Of a stretch of DNA of 64,000 nt, positions 9,473 to 19,002 are shown piece by piece. The notes under the pieces were generated by a model. The model saw nothing but the letters and a program-made list of their open reading frames with translations. It made no database searches and was not told where the DNA came from. A program made the translations under genes and the position numbers. Where the stretch lies: the NCBI GenBank assembly GCA_026770025.1, contig JAMXDE010000013.1:1364001-1428000 (forward strand). The letters run 5' to 3'. This DNA comes from Craspedostauros australis. Lineage: Eukaryota > Bacillariophyta > Bacillariophyceae > Mastogloiales > Achnanthaceae. The first letter of the stretch is position 1, and each line of letters begins with the position of its first letter.

Positions 9473-12133
9473 CTACTTGTTGGCTTCGGCGGCAGCTTTG
9501 GCAGCGGCTCTGGAGGCTTTCTTTTTGGCTCTGTTCCTTTGGCCGATTGCGGTGTTGAGTTGGCCAGTGGCGATCTTGCCAAACTCTCTGTGTATGTTCG
9601 CTAATGCTGCTGGCCCTTCAACGCCGAGCTCAGCGAGACGCTCGAACTCCTCCCAAATGAACTTGCGACGGTTCCAAATGAACTTGTTGTTGCCGTTCTT
9701 CAAGTCCGTTTCTTTGTTCATCTCTTTTGCTGCCATCAACCCATACAATCCCTCATGATACTCTCTCCAGAGCAGCTCCAACGTACCTAGTTGCGGGGTG
9801 AGGACTGCTCTCCCAGGATCGGGTTTGTTCGTCCGCTGTGAGATCGCGGCTGCTCTTGCTCTCGCTTGCTTCATGATTCGCTTCCGCTCTGCCGCCACAG
9901 CCGCGGCTTGCTCCAATCTCTGCTCTTCCAGCCTTGCTTCGGCCTCTGCCTGTGCTGCAGGAGACAGTTCTGGCTCGACCTCCATAGGTGCAAATGTTAC
10001 AGTTGGTGTAGGTGCATCGATCGGCGTTGGCAGAGATGACTCAGGTTCTTCGGTTGGTGCTGTCTCGGTCAGTGTTGGTGGCACAGGCACATCAATTGGT
10101 ACTGTCTCGGTTGGTGTTGGTGTGGATGGCACAGGCACATCAATTGGCACAGATGCTGCTGGTGCCAGATCGATGGTGGGCGGTTGATGATGGCTGCTGT
10201 TCTTCGTGAGAAGATCGAGGAGGACGTCGAGCTTGTTCTCCATCCTGTCTAGCTTCGTCTCCATCAGGTCCAGCTTCATCTCCATCTTGTTGCTCTTGAG
10301 CTGGTTGCATGCAACAGTGGTCCTCACCGTCTCTATACCCGACTTGATGCCATCGAGCGCCAGCTGCTGGGTCTCCAACATGGTTACAGTGACCCTTCCC
10401 ACCCCTTCGGCATGTTGGTAGGCCTCAAATGGATTACCACCTGTGCCAGCAGCTCGATTGATGATAGGACGTGGGCCCTCAGCGATCTTGAGCATGCCGC
10501 GTACGTTGCCGACGTAGAGGCAGACTCGCTCCACTGGGTTAGCATCTGGGTCCAAGTTAGATTTCTGTGCCAGCTCGCAGTAGGCCTTACGCACACTGTC
10601 AGAGAGCCATGCAGGCATCATCTTGGAGGCATGTGCGTCCATTGCACCCCACAGCAGGCCACGAGCAAATGCAAGGGCAAGGGGACGGGCAAGACGATGT
10701 CGGATCTTCCTTGCGACATTGTCGAGGAGCCAATCATCTGTGACGACTTCAGGCTTGACAATCTTGTAGGTGCATGGTGCTTCGGGCGTGGATCTGCATG
10801 CTACCTCTGCATCAGGATACGAGAGAGTGGCAGGAACGTACTTGTTCAGAATAGTTCGCTGGGGCAGCATCCAGCGGGCGCGCTCTACGACAGTAGTGAA
10901 GCAGCAACCAACGTTCATTGCGTGGGTGGCGGAACACTTGCGGATGGAGTGGGTTCCGAGGCGCTTGATGGGCCCTTCGCTAGAGATCACCTTGAACTCT
11001 GGATCGTTCACGCAGTGGGAGATCGCATCCTTCGTTACTGAAAGAGTCAGCTTGGGCACCTTGTCGCCAGTACCACGCATGGAGAACAGGTAGGGCTCCT
11101 CTCGTTCTGTCTTGTGCATAGATGCCTCCATATGGATGGCAAGAGCAAGGATCGGACAGTACTTGATATCGAATGATCCGACAATAATCTGCAATGCAAT
11201 CCTGCTGATCTCTGCAGCATTCTTGGACTTCATGACTTTGATGCCGATATGGCCAGGAGCATTTGGGATGGTGGAGAAGTAGCTGAACCGAAGGTTCGCA
11301 ATATCGTCACAGCGACCAATAAGATGGAATTGCAACTTGAAAAATGCGGTGAGACTGTACGCAGCGACATCATCGCTGGAGTCAGCGAGCATAGACAGGA
11401 CCTGTTCAAACTCTTCGAGCTCAAATGGTTCCCTCTCGCTCCCCTCCTTGCAATCTCCTTTCTTTTCCAGCTTCTTGACTGCATTGATCACATCCCAGAC
11501 AGGCTGACTGCGGCATGGATTACCAACCTCGTGTCGATTGGACCATCTATTTTCCCCATCAATCATGATGCTGGAGATAGCAGAATAGTAGCCCCTCAGT
11601 GTTCCAAGCCTCGCATAGGAGGATGAGGCACCAGGAGCAGGATTCTCTGTTCCAAATGCCTTCTTGCGCAAGAAGTTGGCAATGTGCACAGGACGGACAG
11701 CATCGTACTGCTCACGAGTGAAGGGAAGCACTCCCTTCTTGATCTCCTTGATGTCGTCTCTGGTGAATTGCAGATCAAAGACATATGCCATGAATGCAAT
11801 CACCTTCGCGTTTTTGCTTTGCTGTGCTGTAGATACAGTATGCACAGTGCAGGCAGCTGCAGTAGTCTCAACCGCGGCGCCAGTATTGGCAGTGTTGGGT
11901 TCGGCGGCGAGTGTAGCAGCGGGCGCAGCGGTGGGTGCATCAACGACCATTGCTCCAGGTCCAGTAGCAGGAACTGCGGTGGGTGGAGCAGGAAGCACCA
12001 TGATGGGCACAGCGGCGGGTGCAGCAATGGGAGCTGCGATGGATACAGCGTTGAGCGTAGCAGTGGGCGGATCAGCAGCAGCCACGACGGAACGCGCAGT
12101 TGGATTGGCGGTGGGATTGGCGGTGGTGGTCAT
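9473..12133 (-). CDS. Crypton-type tyrosine recombinase with GCR1_C-like C-terminus
   Basis: An uninterrupted 886-aa frame. Residues 1-100 are a low-complexity Ala/Pro/Thr leader. A tyrosine recombinase core follows: Arg274 in HLIGRCDD, a Lys near 302-304, the HxxR pair His395/Arg398 in THSIRKC, and Tyr432 in WMLPQRTILNKYV. Residues about 590-660 form a heptad coiled coil (METKLDRMENKLDVLLDLL). A Pro/Thr linker and a basic helix precede LELLWREYHEGLYG...NRRKFIWEEF (about 785-840), which matches the GCR1_C DNA-binding domain pattern. YR plus GCR1_C without reverse transcriptase is the make-up of Crypton DNA transposons, which move as circular DNA by site-specific recombination. All catalytic residues are present, so the gene may be active or recently so. 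Element ends are not resolved, as Cryptons lack inverted repeats. A domesticated host gene is the alternative. Confidence 0.85.
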   Translation of the reverse strand: MTTTANPTANPTARSVVAAADPPTATLNAVSIAAPIAAPAAVPIMVLPAPPTAVPATGPGAMVVDAPTAAPAATLAAEPNTANTGAAVETTAAACTVHTVSTAQQSKNAKVIAFMAYVFDLQFTRDDIKEIKKGVLPFTREQYDAVRPVHIANFLRKKAFGTENPAPGASSSYARLGTLRGYYSAISSIMIDGENRWSNRHEVGNPCRSQPVWDVINAVKKLEKKGDCKEGSEREPFELEEFEQVLSMLADSSDDVAAYSLTAFFKLQFHLIGRCDDIANLRFSYFSTIPNAPGHIGIKVMKSKNAAEISRIALQIIVGSFDIKYCPILALAIHMEASMHKTEREEPYLFSMRGTGDKVPKLTLSVTKDAISHCVNDPEFKVISSEGPIKRLGTHSIRKCSATHAMNVGCCFTTVVERARWMLPQRTILNKYVPATLSYPDAEVACRSTPEAPCTYKIVKPEVVTDDWLLDNVARKIRHRLARPLALAFARGLLWGAMDAHASKMMPAWLSDSVRKAYCELAQKSNLDPDANPVERVCLYVGNVRGMLKIAEGPRPIINRAAGTGGNPFEAYQHAEGVGRVTVTMLETQQLALDGIKSGIETVRTTVACNQLKSNKMEMKLDLMETKLDRMENKLDVLLDLLTKNSSHHQPPTIDLAPAASVPIDVPVPSTPTPTETVPIDVPVPPTLTETAPTEEPESSLPTPIDAPTPTVTFAPMEVEPELSPAAQAEAEARLEEQRLEQAAAVAAERKRIMKQARARAAAISQRTNKPDPGRAVLTPQLGTLELLWREYHEGLYGLMAAKEMNKETDLKNGNNKFIWNRRKFIWEEFERLAELGVEGPAALANIHREFGKIATGQLNTAIGQRNRAKKKASRAAAKAAAEANK

Positions 12134-12837
12134 GCTGGCGATATCAAGCTGGTTGGCAGTATGCAGGGTGGTATGATGGAGGTGGGAGGATGACTTTCAT
12201 TGCAAAACAAGGGCACCATGGTGGAGAACATCAAGCATCTGTTGCGCTGCTGTTCCGCTGCTGCTCCGCTGCTGTTTTTGTTCCGATCGGTCTGTGAGCC
12301 AAATTATGTGTCGCGCAAGACGAAGAAAATGCCGATTCAAATCTGGCAAAAAGGGTCCGTCAACGTTTTCCCCCAAAAGAGAGGGCATCCATTCCCATTC
12401 ATGCATGCAGCCAACAAGGCCGATGACAACAATAAAGTGTACCACAGCAGTGATTGTCAAATGTTCCGATACCTCCATGACGTCATGGGCATGGGCGTCC
12501 GTTGTGCCTCCTGCGATTGGGGGACAGCACTGTCGCAGGACGGGGTGCCCTAAAAGAGCAGGCGATTCCTTGGCCCCTCATTGGCCCATTTCGATTTTGC
12601 GAACCGTGTTTTGGGGGACTACTACTTTTGCGAATCATCGAAAACACCTTCCACAGTAACCGTGACACCCCCACCTCAACTCCGCCATCAACCAACAACC
12701 AACAACCACCGGCGCCTCCTCATTTCGTCGTCGCCACCCAATCCGATCCCACCCGCACGAGAACTGGCTGACTGATTGAGGCGCCACAATTGCCTCTCAC
12801 CGATCTTTTGGTCGCTTTCTGTTGGCAGCACAAAAGC
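12134..12837. promoter_or_regulatory. Divergent intergenic region
   Basis: About 700 bp separate the minus-strand Crypton gene from the plus-strand GST-like gene. It should contain both promoters. A GCTGCTGTTCCGCTGCTGCT run lies near 12242-12275. No conserved motif was recognised. Confidence 0.4.
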
Positions 12838-14241
12838 ATGAGGGACATGAGCAAGCCCGGCAGTCTTCAGCATGTTGGCTTCTCAGCGTTGACGCTGACA
12901 CTGATGCTGATGCTGATGCTGATGCTGACGGTCTTTCAGAACTCCGCCATGACTGTTCAGGCCTTCACACAGCATCACGTCGCTGCAAGGACAACGGTGA
13001 CGGCATCGCCACTTGCTCTGGCTGCCACTGGCAACCACGAGAGCATCGCTGATGCACCAGCGAGGTCTTGGAAGGAACTGGAGGCTGAGCTCAATGCCCA
13101 ACCCAAGCAATGGTTCTCGCAGACGGGGCCATCGTCCATTGACTCCGCTCTCAATCCATCCAAGCCATCCTTCTCCACAGAACACCCCACCTTGTTCCGA
13201 GAACGCCATGGCTGGTGTCCCTACAGCGAGCGCGTCTGGCTGACTCTGGAACTGATCGGACAGGAGTACGATACGATCCGCATTGACAACACCGGTGGAC
13301 CGCGCCCGTCGTACTTTGGCGGCCAAACACCGCAGATGAAATGGCCGGACGGTCGCACGCAGGGTGAATCCATGGATCTGGTGGCCGAGCTCGATCGCCG
13401 ATATAACGACGGTGCCTTGCGTTGCGATGATGCCAACGTCAAACAGTGCATCAACCAGTTCCGCAACGTGTTTCCTCGTGCCAGACCCTCGTCACGCGCT
13501 GCGTTCCTGTTTCAGTACAACGGAGAACCGCTGTGGAAGTCCACCTTCGAAGAGACCTTGCAGGGAACGGACGACTTGCTTGCGACAGGATGCGACGGCA
13601 AAGGCAACGAAGGTCCCTTCTTTTGCGGTGCGCAACTCACGGCGGCCGACATTGCGTGGGTGCCATTCTTGGAACGGTACAGGTATCAGCTGCCGTGTCT
13701 GCATGCTGGGTTGGATCCTGCATGCTCCACGACGTATCCCCACCTGAGCCGGTGGTACGCGGCCATGGACGCGGTTCCAGAATACGCCTGCCACGTCAAG
13801 GGCAACGCATCGAGCTGGAGGAAGGTGCTGTCGATGGCAGGATTTGCGAACGCTGGTTTTCCGCCGCAGATCCAGTCCAACGCAGATGCCTGCGAGGCCG
13901 CCGAAGCCACGAAGCTCCTTACCGACGCCAACTTGGACGTGTGGCGCCAATACGCATCGTCGAGAGATCATGTCCCCGAAGATGGACCTCACGTTGATGC
14001 CGCATCCACCATCGTGCGGAACCGTGAAGCGCTTGTGAAAGATACGGCCAAGCGGATGGAATTCGAAGAAAGACATGTGGATGAAGCTCTGCGCAAACTG
14101 ACAGCAACGCTGCTGACAGGTGCAACGACGACTCACGATGACGATGTGAGACAGCTCGCGGAGTTCTTGGATGATCGCATGTGCGTGCCGAGGGACATGG
14201 GTGCCATGAGCGCGGCGCGCATCAAGATTCTTGGACAGTAG
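12838..14241 (+). CDS. Plastid-targeted glutathione S-transferase-like protein
   Basis: 467 aa from the Met at 12838; the Met at 12847 is also possible, and an upstream in-frame Met at 12790 would bury the signal peptide. The N-terminus has a hydrophobic core coded by a (CTGATG)n repeat (LMLMLMLML), then MTVQA-FTQHH, a diatom plastid-targeting junction with Phe at +1. A thioredoxin-fold GST N-domain follows with HGWCPYSERVW near residue 125; the Cys of CPYS is the expected catalytic residue, as in omega-type or glutaredoxin-like GSTs. TPQMKWPDG and GESMDLVAELDRRY fit the cis-Pro and Glu/Ser glutathione-binding positions. An all-helical C-domain (ADIAWVPFLERY...YPHLSRWYAAMD) is followed by about 150 further residues without known homology. 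Likely role: glutathione-dependent redox or detoxification in the plastid. Confidence 0.8.
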   Translation: MRDMSKPGSLQHVGFSALTLTLMLMLMLMLTVFQNSAMTVQAFTQHHVAARTTVTASPLALAATGNHESIADAPARSWKELEAELNAQPKQWFSQTGPSSIDSALNPSKPSFSTEHPTLFRERHGWCPYSERVWLTLELIGQEYDTIRIDNTGGPRPSYFGGQTPQMKWPDGRTQGESMDLVAELDRRYNDGALRCDDANVKQCINQFRNVFPRARPSSRAAFLFQYNGEPLWKSTFEETLQGTDDLLATGCDGKGNEGPFFCGAQLTAADIAWVPFLERYRYQLPCLHAGLDPACSTTYPHLSRWYAAMDAVPEYACHVKGNASSWRKVLSMAGFANAGFPPQIQSNADACEAAEATKLLTDANLDVWRQYASSRDHVPEDGPHVDAASTIVRNREALVKDTAKRMEFEERHVDEALRKLTATLLTGATTTHDDDVRQLAEFLDDRMCVPRDMGAMSAARIKILGQ

Positions 14242-14530
14242 TCACGCCGAGCTACGTGCGCAAGATATGATACACACGTGGAGTATGAGTTTGGACAAAC
14301 GAATGCACTGCAGCCATGGCATATACTCTCTCTCTCTCTCCTTCTCTGCTTGTACTCGTAGGGAAGCGCTAATAGAATACGTACACTCCGTGCCATTCCT
14401 TTCGCACAAGTTTGAAATTGACTGCCCGTCCGAAATGATCGACTTCTATCCGAGCCAAAATTCATTTGCTAGCTTCGTATCATTCGGGCCTCACATCAAA
14501 TTAGATGTCCGCCGCGTATGTGGGCACCCC
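14242..14530. other. Convergent 3' intergenic region
   Basis: About 290 bp between the convergent ends of the GST-like and PPR genes. It has a short CT microsatellite near 14327-14343 and a TACTCGTA word at 14353. Confidence 0.5.
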
Positions 14531-17500
14531 TCAAAAGAAGGAGTACTCATCTCCGCTGCTCATACTCCCAATCTGAGTCTGCTGGTGCGACCGCGCGGCT
14601 GAGTCTTCGCCCAGGAGTTTGTACTCGTCTACCACCTTCCAAACCTCTTCCTCGTAAAGCCATGGACCGCTCTGCTTCTGCGACTCGATTGCCTCCATGA
14701 AATTGCCCAGCGCCTGCTCGGCCAATGCCCTTCCCTTATCGTCGTTGCATTTCAGCCAAGCCTCGATGACCTGGCTGTATGTTCGTCCATCCGGGCGCAC
14801 AGATTTTGACTTCATCGTATCCAAGATGGCCTGTGCACGATCTGCCGGCACTTCCGCGTCTGGATCTCCCACGATCGCACCAATCACTCTGCGTATGGGA
14901 GTATCATGGCAGTATCATGGAGAAAGCGCATTGTGTGCATCGGTTGAGTGAGCATGAGCCAAGGCAGCGCAAAGACAGAGTTCACAGTGAGTTCGATCTT
15001 TCCAACGAGCCAATGAAATGCAATACGACACAAGAGTGCAACAGGCGAGTAGGGGTGCAATAAAAATGGCTGCAATGTGCCACGAATTTGCTGCATCCTC
15101 ATTCAGATCGTCCCGAAACTCCGACAGGACCAGGTGAGTCCTGCAAGTATGAGCGCAACATTCAACGTAGCACTGGTATGGATGCCGACGGCAATGATCA
15201 TACACCACGCCCATCCAACAGGGCAAATGTAATCAATCCAATCGTTTTTGCAATCATATGTGCCACACGACAGTCACGGAACGTACGCGTTGAAGGTGAC
15301 TCTGTCCGGATAGACTTCTTCATGCATCGATGCAAACTGTTCCATCTTTTCCAACATCCTCTCCGCTTTGATGCTTCCGCCAGATCTGCCGCAGTACGCC
15401 AATATCACTGCGTTGTAGGTCCGGCGGCTTGGCTTCAAATCATCGTTGCCTGATGCATACATCGTCTCCATCTGACCGAGTAGCGCTTCCGCCTTGTCAC
15501 CGGCATCATCGCCAGCCCCACGCGCGATCGCATCAATGACGGCGTTGTACATCACGGTGTTTGGTTTGGCGTACCACTTGCCTTGTTCGTAAAGCTCGCT
15601 GTTCCGTTTCAGCAGATTCTCCGCCTTTGTCACGCCTTCCGTGGTGGCTTGCTTGGCATACGACTGTAGTATCGCGCTGTAAAACACGCCGTTGGGGCAC
15701 AGATGCGTGCTGCCATTGCGGTACGTCTCTTCGACGAATGTCAGCAACTCCTCCGCGCGATTCGGATCGCCGCCGCACTTGGTGTGACAATCGATGAGCG
15801 TGGCGTAGGTGACGATGTCTGGTTTCACATCGTCATCAGTGGAGGCCTGCATCATGGCGAGGATTTCCTCTGCTCGATCCACCGCTTCCGGTTGCATACT
15901 CTTGGCCAACGCATTGACGACAGCATTCCAAAGCGACCGAGTCGGCTCCAATCCATCAATGTCGTACGTCGTCGCGAGGTCCTCCATCCGTTCCAGGAGT
16001 TCATCGCACCGGGCGAGAGCGTCGGGGATTCCTGCCTTGGCGTAGGCATCGATGATGGCGATGAAGGTGGCGCATTCAGGATTGGCGTTGGGATGTCCAG
16101 TCGCCAGCTTGTCTTCCAGCATGGACAGCAGCTCTTCCGCCTGTTGCGGCGCCTGCTCGTGTTCGCTGCGCGCCCAGGCGGATATGACAGCGTTGATGAT
16201 CGACGTCCACTTCATGTTAGAGAGGCGGCTGTGTGGGAGCTGGTTCAACTCGTTCAACAAGTTGCCCGAGCGGTATCCTGCATCCGGTAGTCGGTTGGTT
16301 CGGCTGCTCCTGGACCATGCGAAGATCAACGTGGCATAGGAGATCTGATCCGGGTTCACCCCGAACAACGCCTTCATATCCCTCAGGATGGAGTATGCCT
16401 TGTCCAGTCCATCTCTTGAACCGATGGCTGACCAAATGTTGATCAGGATGTTGTCTGAAGTACATGCGCATGGTAGGGAGTGGAAGAGTTCAAGAGCATC
16501 CGCAAAGCGTGAAACCAAAGGTGTGACTGTGAGAGTGATTCCAGTGGATTGTATGGCATTCATCTCATTCCGTCTTTCTGCGTCTTCAACTGACGCAGCT
16601 GGTGCAACTGATCACGACGATGACGATGACGATAACAGCAATGGCGATGGTATGTACTCACATATCCGAACCGTCGGGGCCATCTCGGGGTCCCCAGAAG
16701 TTCGGTACGCCTCGACCAACCGACGGAACACTTCCATCGCAAGTTCGGCCTGTTGCTGTGACTTCGCCTGCCTCCGAAGACCACGATGATGGAATTGACC
16801 TTGCTCCTTCGCGAATGCCTGCAATGTGGAGGAATAGGTGATGAGATCCGGTTTCAATCGTTTGTTGGTTGGATCCTGCGAGGCCATGGTCTCATGCTCC
16901 TCCAGGACCTGCAGTGCCTTCTTGGTCTGCCCATCGCGCGCAAGTGCAGAGATCACTTGATTGTACGTTACCGTATCCGGCTGCGCATTTTCCAAACCAT
17001 CGGCAACGAGTCTCTTCTGCAATGCGAACAGCTGCAGCGTTCGCTTGCAGGCTTCGCGCGGTGACGTTTGCTGGATGAAGGCGTACGACGTGAGCGCAGA
17101 GTAGACATAATTGAAGCGCACGATGTGAGGCATCATGGTCTTTTGCCGGATCGCGCAATCCTCATCGGATTCATCCAGGCGTTGTGTTTGACTTTCGTTG
17201 ATGAGATGCACCAGCAGGGATTGCGCCGCATCTCCTTGGCCCACTTTGGCGTAGGTGCGCAGCAGTGAATTGAGCGATTGAGAATCCGGGAGATAGCGGG
17301 TATTGGCCGTTGTCGTGCCTGGGTCGTCTTGAACACCAGCCAAACACCACGCCTCGGCTTCCCTCCATTCCTCCAGTTCTGGTGTTCGCAAGGACAGTAT
17401 CATATTGTACGTGAAGGTGTTTGGTTTGGATGTCGTCTTGATTTCTTCGAACAAGGCCTGGATGCAGCGCTTGTAGTAGTGACGCCGGCCTTTGAGCTTG

Positions 17501-18378
17501 AGCCTGTCGGATGTGTAGCTCTTGGTGAAGACCTCGAGCACGGCATTGTAGGTATATATCTGAGGCTTCAAATGCGAGAACAGCTTGGACATGCTCTTCA
17601 TTTGATCTAACGTCGTCTGCGCCTTCTTCGCCGCGGATGGGTCGAATCTGGAGTTCTGTGAATAAATCGCAAGCAGTGTGTGAAAGTTGGTGCGATCGGG
17701 ATAGTTGGACTGATAGATTTTGGTTCTGCTGAGATAGATGGCCGGTGCATTGGTGCTGGTGGTGCTGGTGGTGCTGCCGTCATCGGTGGTGGCGTTGCTA
17801 TCGGTGCTGATATCGACAGTAGAAGACATGTTGTAATCAAGCATCATGGATTGCAGGCTCTCCTCCAGCACCCTCTCTGCCTGTCCGACTCCGTTCTGAC
17901 GATGTCTTAACCTCTTGAGTTCCTCATCCAGCGGACGTAGCTCCCATTTCTTCTTCACTCGATTGCGTACGGGCGGCTTGCGACGTGATTTGCTGGGATT
18001 GCGTTGCTCTGGTGCATTTATGGCTTTGCCACCCTTCTTTGCTCCTCGCGGACCAGTTTGTTTCTTCGTCCTGACTGTCGGGCGGTCGTAGTCAGTGCTG
18101 CTGTTGCTGCTGCTGCTGTTGTCAATGCTGCTATTGAGTCGGAATGTCGCACCAATGGGGCCGCGCTGATTCGTGCTCATCCAGTGCCTGCAACTCTGCG
18201 ACCCATGCTGTGGCTGATGGCAACGGCGTTGCCCCTGTGTGATAATAGGTGTGAATGCTGACGACGTCAGCAGCGACGGAAGTGCTGATGATGGACGTAA
18301 CCGGTCATCTGGTCGGAATGCGAGGCACAGAATGAGCAGTCCGACGGTGGAAGGCACATCGAGAATGAACTGTCTCAT
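14531..18378 (-). CDS. Three-exon pentatricopeptide repeat (PPR) protein, plastid-targeted
   Basis: Exons on the minus strand are 18378-16662, 16454-15287 and 14888-14531. Intron 1 (16661-16455, 207 nt) starts GTGAGT and ends TTCAG. Intron 2 (15286-14889, 398 nt) starts GTACGT and ends CGCAG. Joining restores phase and rebuilds PPR motifs across both junctions (TVRI-YNILINIWSA and VTFNA-VIGAIVG). The product is 1080 aa, or 1095 if the upstream Met at 18423 is used. The N-terminus has a hydrophobic stretch and LLTSSA-FTP, a plastid-type junction. A Ser/Lys-rich linker follows, then about a dozen 35-residue repeats such as PDTVTYNQVISALARDG and PDIVTYATLIDCHTKCG. Such proteins bind organelle RNA and act in its cleavage, editing or stability. 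No SMR or DYW domain is visible. Target RNA is unknown. Confidence 0.88.
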
Positions 18379-18423
18379 TGCAACGAGTCCGCCTGCTTCT
18401 TGCGTGCAGATCGCAGAGATCAA

Positions 18424-19002
18424 GGTTGGGCTGGATTGTGCCAGTACGAGTATTCTATCGTTTGGTATTGTATGTCACGAGTAGTCGTATGGTGCTTATG
18501 CTGGTGTGATGCGGAGGCTTTTGACGAGTACGGATGGTGGGATGTCGATGGGTGGGCATTGGGAAAGAACGTCAGCACCAGCTCGAAAGAGGACACAGAG
18601 AGATCAATGGTCAGCAATCGCAACTCATTGATGTGATAACCCTAGCTCTTTCCTATTTGTTCCCAACGAGAAAAATAGAAAATAATTTTAGTCGTGAGTA
18701 GTGAGTCTTGAGTAGGAAACCCGGCAAATCGACAACTTGGTTTTCATGTGACACCAAACGCATCTCCCGCCACCACCACCCACAACCATGTGTGACTTCA
18801 CCCCACCCGCACAAACGTGAACGCATCCTCATCATTGTGCATATCATCATTGTGCATATCATCATCATCATCATTGTGCAGGTAATATCATCATTGTGCC
18901 CATAGACATTGGGTCAATCATCGATTGCACTGCCACCACCGTCCCTAAAATACACATAGACTTGAGTATAATACAAACTGCGAGTAGCCCTCGCCTCGAA
19001 GG
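18424..19002. promoter_or_regulatory. Divergent intergenic region
   Basis: About 580 bp between the PPR gene (-) and the TIP41-family gene (+). It holds a repeated CATCATTGTGC word (about 18830-18900) and a TACGAGTA word at 18445. Both promoters must lie here. Confidence 0.5.

Noticed and set aside
9473-12133. Reading the tyrosine recombinase as part of a DIRS/Ngaro retroelement
   Set aside because: No reverse transcriptase or RNase H sequence lies nearby, and the GCR1_C-like end fits a Crypton.
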